Assembly: GCA_025938935.1 (NCBI GenBank) | Contig: JAPCWB010000001.1 | Location: 1,364,001 to 1,428,000, forward strand | Direction of reading: 5' to 3' | Length of the DNA stretch: 64,000 nt | From: Novosphingobium sp. MW5 | Lineage (GTDB): Bacteria; Pseudomonadota; Alphaproteobacteria; Sphingomonadales; Sphingomonadaceae | Shown here: positions 33,217 to 44,062 of the stretch, one piece after another | How positions within the stretch are numbered: the stretch's first letter is position 1 | Layout of the letters: each line of letters opens with the position of its first letter | Made by a program: the position numbers and the translations under genes | Notes under the pieces: generated by a model | What the model was told of the DNA's origin: nothing | Seen by the model: the letters and a program-made list of their open reading frames with translations, nothing else | The model's database searches: none

Positions 33217-33981
33217 ATGACCGGCATGGAACCGCTCCTGCTCGCCGCGCTCGGCGGTGCCATCATCGGCCTGCTGCTGACCCTGTTCGGTGGCGGCGGA
33301 TCGGTGCTGGCAACGCCATGGCTGCTCTACGTTGTCGGCATGGGCGATGTTCATGCCGCCATCGGCACCAGCGCGGCGGCAGTGGCGGTCAATGCCGCAA
33401 CCGGCCTTGCGGCACAGGCACGGGCCGGACGGGTCAAGTGGCCCTGCGCCAGCGTCTTTGCCGCCTCTGGCCTTGCCGGGGCGCTGGTCGGCGCGCACTT
33501 CGCCAAACAGGTTGACGGACAGGCGCTGCTGTTCTGGTTCGCGCTCGCCATGATCGCGATTGCGGTTTCGATGCTGCTCCCGAAAAAGAACGAGGGCGAT
33601 CCCGGCGTGCACCTTACCGGGCCGATGGTGCTGAAGCTCGCCCCGGTAGGGCTGCTGACCGGCCTTGCTGCCGGGTTCTTCGGCATCGGCGGCGGCTTCC
33701 TGATCGCGCCGGGGCTGATGGCCTCGACCGGCATGACATTGGCCAACGCCGGGGCAAGCAGCCTCGTTTCGGTCACGCTGTTCGGCACGGCAACCTCTGC
33801 CAGCTATGCCGCATCGGGCCAGATCGCCTGGCCGCTGTTCGGCGCGTTGGTGGCGGGCGGGGGCGTGGGCACGCTGGCCGCGCTGCCACTGGCAAAACGG
33901 CTGGAAGGCCGGGCGCGGACGGCGCGCAGCCTGTTTGCCGCGATGGTCATAGCGGTTGCGATCTATATCCTGATGCGCTGA
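33217..33981 (+). CDS. TauE/SafE-family sulfite exporter
   Basis: A 254-aa permease with about eight hydrophobic segments and the twin Gly-rich motifs of the TauE/SafE family (TLFGGGGSVLATPWLLYVVG and LTGLAAGFFGIGGGFLIAPGLM). It follows the rhodanese gene with a 1-nt gap. In BigR-type operons this protein is thought to remove sulfite made by the dioxygenase and rhodanese. Confidence 0.88.
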   Translation: MTGMEPLLLAALGGAIIGLLLTLFGGGGSVLATPWLLYVVGMGDVHAAIGTSAAAVAVNAATGLAAQARAGRVKWPCASVFAASGLAGALVGAHFAKQVDGQALLFWFALAMIAIAVSMLLPKKNEGDPGVHLTGPMVLKLAPVGLLTGLAAGFFGIGGGFLIAPGLMASTGMTLANAGASSLVSVTLFGTATSASYAASGQIAWPLFGALVAGGGVGTLAALPLAKRLEGRARTARSLFAAMVIAVAIYILMR

Positions 33982-34071
33982 CCGGGAAATTTCCGGGCTG
34001 AATGCATCTTTCCCCTCTGCCATCCGTACCTATCTCTGCCCGCGCGCCCGCGCATAGTGGAGAGAGAAACG

Positions 34072-34911
34072 ATGCGACTTGCTGCCCGCCTTGCCGGCCT
34101 GACTCTGCCTGCCCTGCTGCTTGCCGTTCCGGCAGCCGCGCAGGAAGGCGGCCCCCCTGCTGGCGGCAAGTACGGCCCCGACCGGGTGACCGTGGGCCTC
34201 GGCGGCGGCATCGCGCCGGGCTATTCCGGCTCCGACGATTACGAGTTCCAGCCCGGCGGCATTGTCCAGGGTACGGTATCGGGCTTCAACTTCGCGATGC
34301 GCGGCACCAACCTTTATGTCGACCTGCTGCGCGAGGAGCGCGGGGCGGGGCTGGATGTGATCGCCGGGCCGGTATTGCAGGTGCGGCTTGAGCGGAACGG
34401 CACGGTCAAGGACCCGCGCGTCGCCGCGCTCGGAACGCGCAGCGCGGCTTTTGAGGCGGGCGGCTATTTCGGCGTGGGCAAGCGCGGCGTACTTTCGCGC
34501 CGGGACGAGGTTTCGGCGGACGTCACGCTGGTTCACGATGTGGGCAGCGTCCACAAGAGCTATGTGATCCGCCCGTCGATCGGCTACCAGACGCCCATCG
34601 GCAACCGCACTTTCACCCAGCTGCGCGCTTCGGCGGATTTCGTGGGCAAGGGCTTTGCCCGGACCTATTACGACGTGCCCGCCGGGACCCTGCTTCCCGC
34701 CTATTCGACCGGCAGCGGCGGGCTGGAAAGCGTTGGCCTCACCGCGCTTGCCACCCATGCGCTGGGCAGCGATGCGCGCCGCGGCTGGAGCCTGTTCGCG
34801 CTTGGCGGCTGGTCGCGCATCACCGGCAAGTTCGCCCGCTCTCCGATTGTCTCGGTGGCGGGGGATGCGGACCAGTTCCGGCTGATCGGCGGGCTGGGCT
34901 ATACCTTCTGA
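34072..34911 (+). CDS. MipA/OmpV-family outer-membrane protein
   Basis: A 279-aa protein with a signal peptide (MRLAARLAGLTLPALLLAVPAAAQ) and beta-barrel sequence ending in a Phe (GLGYTF). The family pattern VTVGLGGGIAPGYSGSDDY at the mature N-terminus is characteristic. The ATG at 34072 follows a GGAGAGAG ribosome site and is preferred to the GTG at 34057. MipA proteins are linked to murein synthesis complexes in E. coli; in alphaproteobacteria the role is unclear. Confidence 0.85.
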   Translation: MRLAARLAGLTLPALLLAVPAAAQEGGPPAGGKYGPDRVTVGLGGGIAPGYSGSDDYEFQPGGIVQGTVSGFNFAMRGTNLYVDLLREERGAGLDVIAGPVLQVRLERNGTVKDPRVAALGTRSAAFEAGGYFGVGKRGVLSRRDEVSADVTLVHDVGSVHKSYVIRPSIGYQTPIGNRTFTQLRASADFVGKGFARTYYDVPAGTLLPAYSTGSGGLESVGLTALATHALGSDARRGWSLFALGGWSRITGKFARSPIVSVAGDADQFRLIGGLGYTF

Positions 34912-34949
34912 GCCACTGGACGCGCCGGGCGCTCTGGCCTACACCCACG

Positions 34950-37318
<2,369 letters not shown>

Positions 37319-37330
37319 GGTAGGGCATCG

Positions 37331-37774
37331 ATGGCGGAACCGACCGACAAGCAGGGCCACGGACAGCCGGGCGCAGGCCAGCAACTGATCAAGTTCGCCT
37401 GCCTCGACTGCCATAGCGTCTTCAAGCGACCCGTTGCCGACATCGGCAAACGTAACGTGCCGCGCCCGATCGAGGTGCGCCGCTGCCCCGCTTGCGGCTG
37501 TGACGCCTATCTGATGAGCAGCGATTTCCGCGCCCCGCCCAAGTCCGATGCCAAGGCCTGGGAAGTGGTCGCTGCACTCACCCGCGCCGGCCTGCCCTAT
37601 TTCCGCATCTATGAAGACATGCCACTATCCGCCTTCGGCCACCCCGCGCGGCGTCCCAAGGCGATCCTAAGCGCCCAGTACCGCGTCGGCCCCTGGCCCG
37701 AAACCATGGCTGAGGCGAAGGAATTCATCGCTCGCCACCGGGATAAGGCGATGCCCTTCGTGCGGGCCGACTAA
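37331..37774 (+). CDS. Hypothetical zinc-ribbon protein
   Basis: A 147-aa soluble protein with two Cys pairs (FACLDCHSVF and RRCPACGCD) that look like a zinc ribbon near residues 24-56, followed by a helical C-terminal half (WEVVAALTRAGLPYFRIYEDM). I do not recognise the family. It starts 12 nt after the DUF1801 stop and may be in the thiC transcript. Confidence 0.6.
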   Translation: MAEPTDKQGHGQPGAGQQLIKFACLDCHSVFKRPVADIGKRNVPRPIEVRRCPACGCDAYLMSSDFRAPPKSDAKAWEVVAALTRAGLPYFRIYEDMPLSAFGHPARRPKAILSAQYRVGPWPETMAEAKEFIARHRDKAMPFVRAD

Positions 37775-37846
37775 CGGCATTTTTCATGTTCTCCGGCGCG
37801 CGCCTTGCGATATCAGGCAGGAGCAACCGACCCGGAGAATGCCCCG

Positions 37847-38638
37847 ATGCGCCCCACCGTCCTCCTCGCCCTCGGTATTGCCGGCGGCGTGCTGCTTGCC
37901 ATGCCGCAGCCGGCCAAAACGCAGTCGCTGATCCAGCAGGACGCGCACGATTGCCACATCGCCATCTACACGACGATGGAATCCTACGACAAGGTGGAGG
38001 GCAAGGAGAAGGTCTATCGCCACTATTGGGACGGGTTGACCAAGCTGGGCAACGCCACCGGGGTCTTCACCTACAACACCGATCAGCGGCCCATATACCT
38101 GCTGCGCAAGTCGAAAATGCAAAGGGAACTGACCCGGCCTGAGCTGGCAAAGCTGGCGGATACCTGCATCTCGGCCTTGAAGCACAACAATTCGAAGTCG
38201 ATCAATCCCTTCGCGGCAAGGCTCAACACGGCCGACTTCATCGCCACCCGTGCCAAGATTGCCGAGCTTGAGGCAGAGGCCGAGCAGCAGCGCAGGGCAC
38301 AGTCCCAGTCCTATTCCTCGCCGCCGCAACAGTCCCGTGCGCCCGCTCCGCAGGTCGATCCCAAGGAAGCCGAGTGCCGCGGCATCATGGATGCCGGTGT
38401 CGCCCGCGCTACCAAGGACATGATGGCCGCACGCAAATGGGTGGAAGCCTGGCTCAAGATGGGAGGCGGCTCCGCGCTCGGCGGCGACTACGTGCAGAGC
38501 GGCTGCAACACGATCAACTCCACGATCAACCGCCTGAACGCGGCGCAGTGCCACCCGGACTATGCCAATGCCTTGGTGAAGTTCCGGCGGGACTATTACA
38601 TCGGGCTACCGAATGGGGGGATGTTTCAGTGTGGGTGA
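37847..38638 (+). CDS. Secreted hypothetical protein
   Basis: A 263-aa protein with a signal peptide (MRPTVLLALGIAGGVLLAMPQPAKTQS). A coiled-coil-like region (about 140-158, AELEAEAEQQRRAQSQS) and a Gln/Ser/Pro linker separate two domains, each with Cys pairs. The ATG at 37847 follows GGAG at 9 nt. No family recognised. Probably periplasmic. Confidence 0.6.
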   Translation: MRPTVLLALGIAGGVLLAMPQPAKTQSLIQQDAHDCHIAIYTTMESYDKVEGKEKVYRHYWDGLTKLGNATGVFTYNTDQRPIYLLRKSKMQRELTRPELAKLADTCISALKHNNSKSINPFAARLNTADFIATRAKIAELEAEAEQQRRAQSQSYSSPPQQSRAPAPQVDPKEAECRGIMDAGVARATKDMMAARKWVEAWLKMGGGSALGGDYVQSGCNTINSTINRLNAAQCHPDYANALVKFRRDYYIGLPNGGMFQCG

Positions 38639-38669
38639 GGGGCTCGGCTGAAGTTTTGTGACCTAGTAC

Positions 38670-39383
38670 TCAGGATTTCTCGTCCAAGACGATGCGGCGT
38701 GCCGTCTCTTGATCCATCTCATCCATCATCTCGTATAGGATACGGTCAGAGGCACGATCGAGGAGTCCCGCCATCTTGATAACTTCCGCCATCCAGGAGC
38801 CCACAACAAGGGCGCTAATATCGATGTAATCATATCGGAGGGGCCAGCTAGAGGCGATATTACAATGCATCTCTAAAACGATTTTGTCCGCAACTTGTAA
38901 TTGTAGGACCGGATTATCGTAAACGTCTCTGCAAGCAATGTGGTAGGATTGGCCATTCCAAACCCAGCTAACCCAGTGTGTATCGTTAGACTTTTCTAAT
39001 TGTACATTCGCAAAATCGTCGGGAATATCGTCAGTAATTACTGATCCTTCATACGAGCGCCAATCCGACACGTGATTCCATAGATTTGGGACGGCACGGT
39101 CAAGCTCAGTTTCTGTGATTATGTTCCGTGCTATTGATAGCCTTCCAGATATGTCTCTCTTAGCTTCTTCTCTATGTCGAGAGTCCTCCAGAATACCTTC
39201 CCACACTTCTTCATGAGCCTTCAGCGCTTCGTTAACGTATTGTTGGTCTGCGTCGAAGTTTTTTTCCGATACAAAGGTCGTTGGAGAATAAGCGTCGCTG
39301 GTCATGCTTGGCTGGCGTCCCTTGCGAAACATCAGCCAACACACTCCGATTGCGACTGCAATCCAAATCCAGTTTCCGTTCAT
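38670..39383 (-). CDS. AT-rich orphan membrane-anchored protein
   Basis: A 237-aa protein whose ATG at 39383 has AAGGAG 8 nt upstream. A single N-terminal membrane helix (GNWIWIAVAIGVCWLMF) is followed by a soluble, acidic, Trp-rich domain (DTHWVSWVWNGQSYHIACR). No family recognised. The gene and its flanks are much richer in A+T than the surrounding DNA and use many codons rare in the neighbours, which suggests recent gain. Confidence 0.6.
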   Translation of the reverse strand: MNGNWIWIAVAIGVCWLMFRKGRQPSMTSDAYSPTTFVSEKNFDADQQYVNEALKAHEEVWEGILEDSRHREEAKRDISGRLSIARNIITETELDRAVPNLWNHVSDWRSYEGSVITDDIPDDFANVQLEKSNDTHWVSWVWNGQSYHIACRDVYDNPVLQLQVADKIVLEMHCNIASSWPLRYDYIDISALVVGSWMAEVIKMAGLLDRASDRILYEMMDEMDQETARRIVLDEKS

Positions 39384-39534
39384 TCGGATGACTCCTTGGG
39401 GATCTGAGAGAGGCTTTTTGGATATTATGGTAATGTTAGTTGTGGCCGGCAGAACAATAGCGTGCGCAATGATCGACGATCTCACAAACGCTCAGTCTTG
39501 ACTACATCATCTGACTGTCGTATATAACCGACAT

Positions 39535-39825
39535 ATGTTCCGCGTCGAGACTACCGCTGAGTTCGACCGATGGCTCGATGGTCTGCGGGATCGCATGGCA
39601 CAAAAGCGGATTGCCATGCGGATCAGGCGAGTTGAGTCCGGGCTGCTGGGTGACTGGAAGACTGTCGGCGATGGCGTGAGTGAATTGCGTGTCGATCACG
39701 GGCCGGGTTACCGGCTGTACTACACGATGCGCGGCGAAGTTCTCGTCATCCTGCTGTGCGGGAGCGACAAGAGCGATCAGGACCGTGCAATTCGGCTATC
39801 GAAGGAACTGGTGAAGCAGGTGTGA
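39535..39825 (+). CDS. RelE/ParE-type toxin of a type II toxin-antitoxin pair
   Basis: A 96-aa protein like the HigB-2/HI1419 addiction-module killers: FRVETTAEFDRWLDGLRD, RMAQKRIAMRIRRVESGLLGDWK, ELRVDHGPGYRLYYT and VLLCGSDKSDQDRAI are characteristic. Such toxins cleave mRNA on the ribosome. It is first in a toxin-antitoxin-third gene operon, and the toxin-first order is usual for this subfamily. Confidence 0.9.
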   Translation: MFRVETTAEFDRWLDGLRDRMAQKRIAMRIRRVESGLLGDWKTVGDGVSELRVDHGPGYRLYYTMRGEVLVILLCGSDKSDQDRAIRLSKELVKQV

Positions 39826-39878
39826 TGCAGGGGAACGCCCGACCCTTGGGAAGAACTGGGCTTGTGAAGGAATATGCC

Positions 39879-40181
39879 ATGGGCAAGATCGAAACCCGGC
39901 CCTTTGATGCGGCAAAATACATTACTGAGCCCGAGGACGTGATCGACTTCCTCAATGACGCGCTCGAAAGCGGTCATGCGCCTTATATCGCCGCAGTGCT
40001 GGGCGATGTCGCCCGTTCGCAGGGCATGACCAAGCTTGCCGCCAGGACCGGAATTAACCGGCAGGCGCTCTACACCGCACTGTCTGAAAACGGCAATCCA
40101 ACGCTGGAAACTTTGCTCAAGGTGCTTTCTGCGCTGGGCATCAGGCTGAGATGCGAGGCAGATCAGGCAAAGGCGGCGTGA
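39879..40181 (+). CDS. Antitoxin (addiction-module antidote, HI1420-like)
   Basis: A 100-aa antitoxin with an N-terminal toxin-binding part (MGKIETRPFDAAKYITEPEDVIDFLNDALE) and a C-terminal helix-turn-helix (MTKLAARTGINRQALYTALSENGNPTLETLLKVL). The ATG at 39879 has a GAAGGA site just upstream. It should neutralise the toxin and repress the operon. Its stop overlaps the next small gene as TGATG. Confidence 0.9.
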   Translation: MGKIETRPFDAAKYITEPEDVIDFLNDALESGHAPYIAAVLGDVARSQGMTKLAARTGINRQALYTALSENGNPTLETLLKVLSALGIRLRCEADQAKAA

Positions 40182-40354
40182 TGACTGACAGAAAGCTTCC
40201 ACTGTCGAAGGCCGCAAAAAGAATGCCTAATACCGACGAGCAATTGAAGGTAGCGCGTGACGTCATGGAACGGCGGCATCAGGCACTGATGGCTTTGGCG
40301 GAGCAGATCATGGAGGAGGATCGCGGCATTCTCTCAGAGCTGGGCAAGAGCTAA
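40181..40354 (+). CDS. Small third gene of the toxin-antitoxin operon (57 aa)
   Basis: A 57-aa charged, probably all-helical protein (MTDRKLPLSKAAKRMPNTDEQ...). Its ATG overlaps the antitoxin TGA, so it is translated with the pair. I recognise no family. It may be an accessory or chaperone-like component, or an unrelated passenger. Confidence 0.6.
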   Translation: MTDRKLPLSKAAKRMPNTDEQLKVARDVMERRHQALMALAEQIMEEDRGILSELGKS

Positions 40355-40379
40355 CGCCATTTTCCTACACGAACCAAAT

Positions 40380-40394
40380 CGGTTATCCTAACCG
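40380..40394. promoter_or_regulatory. Inverted repeat at the start of the HTH gene
   Basis: CGGTTA-tcc-TAACCG is a perfect palindrome ending 1 nt before the ATG at 40396. It could be an operator, perhaps for the HTH protein itself (inference). Confidence 0.45.
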
Positions 40395-40395
40395 G

Positions 40396-40989
40396 ATGAC
40401 CGAACCAAAATCCCTCCCCGCCCGCCTCAAACCCTCCCACCCCGATCGCTGGACAAAGGCCAAGATGGCCCAGTTCCTGCGCGAGCTGGCCTCGTGTCAC
40501 TCGGTGGCCGCTGCCGCGCGGTCCGTCGGCATGTCGCGGCAGTCGGCCTATCGCCTGCGCAGCCGATTGAAGGGCCAGCCCTTCGATATCGCCTGGGAAA
40601 CGGCGTTCCAGCATTCCTATGACGCGCTGGCCCATGCCGCGCTGGAGCGGGCGCTGTTCGGGGTGGAGGTGCCGGTGTGGCACAAGGGCGAGCTGGTGGG
40701 CGTGCGCCGCCATTTCGACGAGCGGCTGACCTGCTTCCTCCTTTCTGCGCGCAACCGGGCGGGGGCGCAGCAGCTGGGCCGCTACCGCGCGGCGGCGGAT
40801 TTCTGGTCGGAACGGTGGGACCGGCTGCTCTGGCAGGTTGAGAACGGCGGGGTGGAATGGCCGGGCGAGAACCCGGTCGACGAGTGTGAGGCAGAGCGCC
40901 TGTCCAACGTCTACACCGCGCCCGATCCGCTGCCTGCGGAAATCAGGGCGGAGCGGAGGGTGGCGCCGGCCAGGCCGGGCGGGTGGTGA
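40396..40989 (+). CDS. Helix-turn-helix hypothetical protein
   Basis: A 197-aa protein with an N-terminal homeodomain-like helix-turn-helix (FLRELASCHSVAAAARSVGMSRQSAYRLRSRL, about 27-58) followed by a helical region. The pattern recalls small terminase or recombinase-type HTH proteins, but no phage genes are near. Short direct repeats (TGTCACCCTGT at 41001-41011 and 41083-41093) follow the gene. Function unknown. Confidence 0.6.
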   Translation: MTEPKSLPARLKPSHPDRWTKAKMAQFLRELASCHSVAAAARSVGMSRQSAYRLRSRLKGQPFDIAWETAFQHSYDALAHAALERALFGVEVPVWHKGELVGVRRHFDERLTCFLLSARNRAGAQQLGRYRAAADFWSERWDRLLWQVENGGVEWPGENPVDECEAERLSNVYTAPDPLPAEIRAERRVAPARPGGW

Positions 40990-41180
40990 GCCGCGCGATG
41001 TGTCACCCTGTTGCCATGGGCCAGAAAGGGCGGTTTTCCGGCAGTTTCGGGGGCGGTGGGCAGGGTTACGGGGTGTCACCTCTGTCACCCTGTAAGCCGG
41101 GTTCGCAGCGTGGGGGCGCTGCCGCGCTCGGCTCACCGCAAAAAGGCGGAACAGGCCGGGAAGCGGCGCGTTTGCACGGC

Positions 41181-41793
41181 ATGAGCCGTATCCTTACCCT
41201 CCTCGCCACTGGCCCCGGTGGCCGTCATCACCTCGCTCGGCGCCTGTTCGCGCCACAGTACGGAAAGCGATCCGGCAGCGGAGACGAGCGCGGAGTCGGC
41301 GGCTGTCGGCACGCCTTCCGCCGCGTCTTCCGGTGCTGGCCAGGCCACGACCCCCGGGGCGGGCGGGCAGATCCTGACGCTTGAGGGGCTCAGCACCCTC
41401 AAGCTCGGCCAGCCGGTGCCCGACGCCAGCAGCTGGAGCGAGCGCGGGGCGCAGGCTTCCGACACTTGCCGGATCATCACCTCGCCCGATTACCCCGGCG
41501 TCTATGCCATCGCGGAACAGGGCAAGGTGCGCCGCATTACCGCCGGGGAAGGGGCCACCGCGCGGACGATCGAGGGTATCGGGCCCGGTTCGACCCGCAA
41601 GCAGGTGGATGAGGCCTTTCCCGGCCTGCGTGAGAGCCCGCACAAATATATCAGCGGCGGCAAGTACCTGACCGCGCCGGTTTCGTCGCGCGACGACCCG
41701 GCGGTGCGGCTGGAGCTGAGCCCTTCGGGCAAGGTCACCGTGCTCCATGTCGGGATGATGCCGCAGCTGGGCTATGTCGAAGGGTGTTCGTGA
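41181..41793 (+). CDS. Lipoprotein (frameshifted in the signal peptide as given)
   Basis: The main frame opens at GTG 41218 as AVITSLGAC, a lipobox with no hydrophobic start. In the adjacent frame an ATG at 41181 begins MSRILTLLAT. Removing one base in the GGCCCCGG run near 41211 joins them as a normal lipoprotein signal (MSRILTLLATAPVAVITSLG, then Cys). The mature protein of about 180 aa has a Ser/Ala linker and a globular domain (SDTCRIITSPDYPGVYAI, IEGIGPGSTRKQVDEAF). I do not recognise the family. No good ribosome site is seen. Confidence 0.6.
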
Positions 41794-41968
41794 TCGCGAT
41801 GAACCGTTGTCTATCAGGGTTGGCGAAGTGTTCAGGAGTGTGCAAACTTTTCTGAGAAATGAACCGCCAATAAACATCAGATGAATGAGCGCTCCTCACT
41901 TTCGTAACGACAATAAAACCACACTTTTCATAAATTTCAAATTGGCTCGATTCATCGTCTTGGGGCAT
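41735..41968 (-). CDS. Doubtful small ORF in an AT-rich gap
   Basis: A 77-codon frame reads like protein in its first two-thirds (MPQDDESSQFEIYEKCGFIVV) and then runs antisense into the lipoprotein gene. There is no ribosome site. It may be a remnant of an acquired gene. Apart from it, the 41794-42033 gap is AT-rich without a clear feature. Confidence 0.2.
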   Translation of the reverse strand: MPQDDESSQFEIYEKCGFIVVTKVRSAHSSDVYWRFISQKSLHTPEHFANPDRQRFIAITNTLRHSPAAASSRHGAR

Positions 41969-42033
41969 TCGGTTGATCTAAAAGTACCACTGTCAAGGTT
42001 TAACTGTCCGATTCTTTACCCCAGCTTGAACCT

Positions 42034-43063
42034 ATGACGAAACGAGCCCCCACTGCTTCGCCCCTCGCCCTCGCTGCTATTCTTGCGGCCAGCGCGTTCC
42101 CCGCAACCATCGCTTCGGCGCAGGAGGCGGCAACCCCGCCGGTGACGGCGCCCGATCCGGCCCCGGCGCCGGTCATCGTCCTTCCCCCGGTCGATGCCGC
42201 GCCCGCCGCTCCGGCCCCGGCGCCGATTGTCCTCCCGGACACCGCGCCGCCTAGCGCCGCCCAGGCTGCTCCCGAACCGGCCGCCTCGCCCAGCGCCCGC
42301 GCCGCGCAGCGCAGCGCGACGACTTCGACAACCCGTACCGGCAACCGCGCCACCGAACCTTTCCCCGTGGTTGCCGGCGCCGCGTCCGACACCTCGGCTC
42401 CCGTAGCGGTCTCTCCCGCCCCGGTGACGGACGCGGCCCCGGTTTCCGCCGCTGACCCGGTGACCGCGCCGGTCCCGGTTGCCAACACCGCGCCGCCCGC
42501 CGCCCCGGAAGAGGATAACGGCTGGCTGATCCCGCTGGCCCTCGGCGGCATCGCGCTCGGCGGCGGCATTGCCTACGCTGCTACGGCCAGCAACCGCCGC
42601 CGCAAGATCCGCCCGGCTGATGCCTCGGTGTACCGCGAGACCCGCAACGAAGCGCGCGCTCCGGTTCGGCCGCCTGTCGCCACGAGCGCGCTTGCATCGA
42701 CCGTCCCGGCAGCCGCTGTTGCCACTGCCAAGCCGTTGCCCGATGCCCGCGTCGAGGAAACCCCCGCCGCCCGCCGCACCTTCCGAGGAGCCGGTCCGCA
42801 TGCCATCCGGCCCGATCCCGACCGGCGGTGAGCGCCAGGCGCTGATCGAGCGGATGGTCGCCGCTGCTCCGGATGCGTCGAACCCGTTCCGCTCGCGCAA
42901 GACCCGCCGCAAGCGCGCCCGCATCCTGCTTGCCGCCGCCGAGCATCGCCAGCGCACCGCCGCGACCGAGCCGTTCGACTTCCGCAAGTATGAGTCCTTC
43001 AGCCAGCAGGAAGCCGGTCGCAACGGCACTGCCACGGTCCGCGAAAGGGAGACCGTAAACTGA
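42034..43063 (+). CDS. Sphingomonad Pro/Ala-rich exported membrane protein (frameshifted as given)
   Basis: After repair, about 342 aa: a signal peptide (LALAAILAASAFPATIASAQ), a long Pro/Ala/Val-rich region, one membrane helix (WLIPLALGGIALGGGIAYAA, about 168-187) and a basic C-terminal domain (GERQALIERMVAAAPDASNP, KTRRKRARILLAAAEHR, EPFDFRKYE). The frame changes at a run of five C at 42761-42765: frame 1 stops at 42831, and the next frame carries the C-terminal domain to 43063. One C too many explains it. Function unknown. Confidence 0.7.
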
Positions 43064-43156
43064 CCTTCCAAGCGCCCTTACCCCGGCGACGGGGCAGTGG
43101 GCGGGGCGGTCCGTTCCGGTTGGATCCGGGGCGGGCCGCCTCTCTGCAAGGGCCTC

Positions 43157-43181
43157 GGAACCAATTGCGAGCCGCTCCGTT
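43157..43181 (+). promoter_or_regulatory. EcfG-type general-stress promoter
   Basis: GGAAC (43157-43161), 16 nt, then CGTT (43178-43181), the consensus for the alphaproteobacterial general-stress sigma factor. It lies 36 nt before the glycine-zipper lipoprotein gene. Confidence 0.75.
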
Positions 43182-43217
43182 TATCTGCCGGGAGGGTCAC
43201 TGAAAGGAGACACTCCC

Positions 43218-43673
43218 ATGACCAAGCTGCTTTCCATTCCGCTCGCCGTGGCCGCCATGTCCGCGCTCGGCGGCTGCGCCACCTATGACGATGGCTATGG
43301 CTATCGCTCGAACAGCTACGACGGTTGGGGTTACTACGACCGATCCTATTATGACCGCTATGGCCGCTATGACTGGAACAACTACGACCCCACCTACAAC
43401 GGCTATTACGCCGATCGCTATTACCGCAATGACCGCCGCTACCGTTCCCGCACCCTAGGTTCGGATGACCGGATCTATCGCGGGCAGGACGGGCGCTATT
43501 ACTGCCGCCGCAGCGACGGCACGACCGGTCTGATCGTCGGCGGAATTGCTGGCGGCGTGCTTGGCAACATCATCGCGCCGGGCGATTCCAAGACGCTGGG
43601 CACGGTGATTGGCGCGATTGGCGGTGCCGCCGCAGGTGCCGCTATCGACAGCCGCAACGTGCGCTGCAACTGA
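43218..43673 (+). CDS. Glycine-zipper lipoprotein, Tyr-rich
   Basis: A 151-aa protein with a lipoprotein signal (MTKLLSIPLAVAAMSALGGC), a middle part extremely rich in Tyr, Asp and Arg (YDRSYYDRYGRYDWNNYD) and a C-terminal glycine-zipper region (LIVGGIAGGVLGNIIAPG and IGAIGGAAAGAAID) like the 17-kDa surface-antigen/2TM family. AAAGGAG precedes the ATG. An EcfG-type promoter upstream suggests induction by general stress. Confidence 0.85.
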   Translation: MTKLLSIPLAVAAMSALGGCATYDDGYGYRSNSYDGWGYYDRSYYDRYGRYDWNNYDPTYNGYYADRYYRNDRRYRSRTLGSDDRIYRGQDGRYYCRRSDGTTGLIVGGIAGGVLGNIIAPGDSKTLGTVIGAIGGAAAGAAIDSRNVRCN

Positions 43674-43694
43674 TCCCGACGGCGAGGGGCTGGG

Positions 43695-44000
43695 TCAGCG
43701 CTTGCGGACGAATTCCGCGCGCAGGACCAGCCCCTTGATGCCGGGATACTTGCAATCGATCTCCTGCGCATCGCCGGTCAGGCGGATCGAGGGGATGACG
43801 GTTCCCTGCTTCAGCGTCTGGCCTGCGCCCTTGACGGTGAGATCCTTGATCAGGGTTACCGAATCGCCATCGGATAGCAGGTTGCCGACTGCATCGCGGA
43901 CCTCGACCGCGCTTTCCGCGGCGCGCTTGGCGGCGAGCTCGGAGGCAGGCAGCCATTCGCCGCTGTCCTCGTCGTATACGTAGTCTTCGTCGCCGCTCAT
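43695..44000 (-). CDS. PhnA C-terminal-domain protein (YjdM-like)
   Basis: A 101-aa protein with the PhnA/YjdM C-terminal domain (VRDAVGNLLSDGDSVTLIKDLTVKG and LKQGTVIPSIRLTGD). The zinc-ribbon N-terminus of full-length YjdM is missing, replaced by an acidic segment (MSGDEDYVYDEDSGEW). The ATG at 44000 is the natural start. Despite the old name there is no evidence that the family takes part in phosphonate use. Confidence 0.85.
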   Translation of the reverse strand: MSGDEDYVYDEDSGEWLPASELAAKRAAESAVEVRDAVGNLLSDGDSVTLIKDLTVKGAGQTLKQGTVIPSIRLTGDAQEIDCKYPGIKGLVLRAEFVRKR

Positions 44001-44062
44001 GATTTGCCCCCTCAGTTGATGCGATGCCGATGGTCGCATCGTCAGGCGGGGTCAAGGGCGCG

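Noticed and set aside
33982..33998. Terminator after the TauE gene
   Set aside because: GGAAATTTCC is a 10-bp palindrome but the flanks do not pair into a usable stem and no T-run follows.
40396..40989. Phage terminase small subunit
   Set aside because: Only the HTH is suggestive; no large terminase, portal or capsid gene lies nearby.
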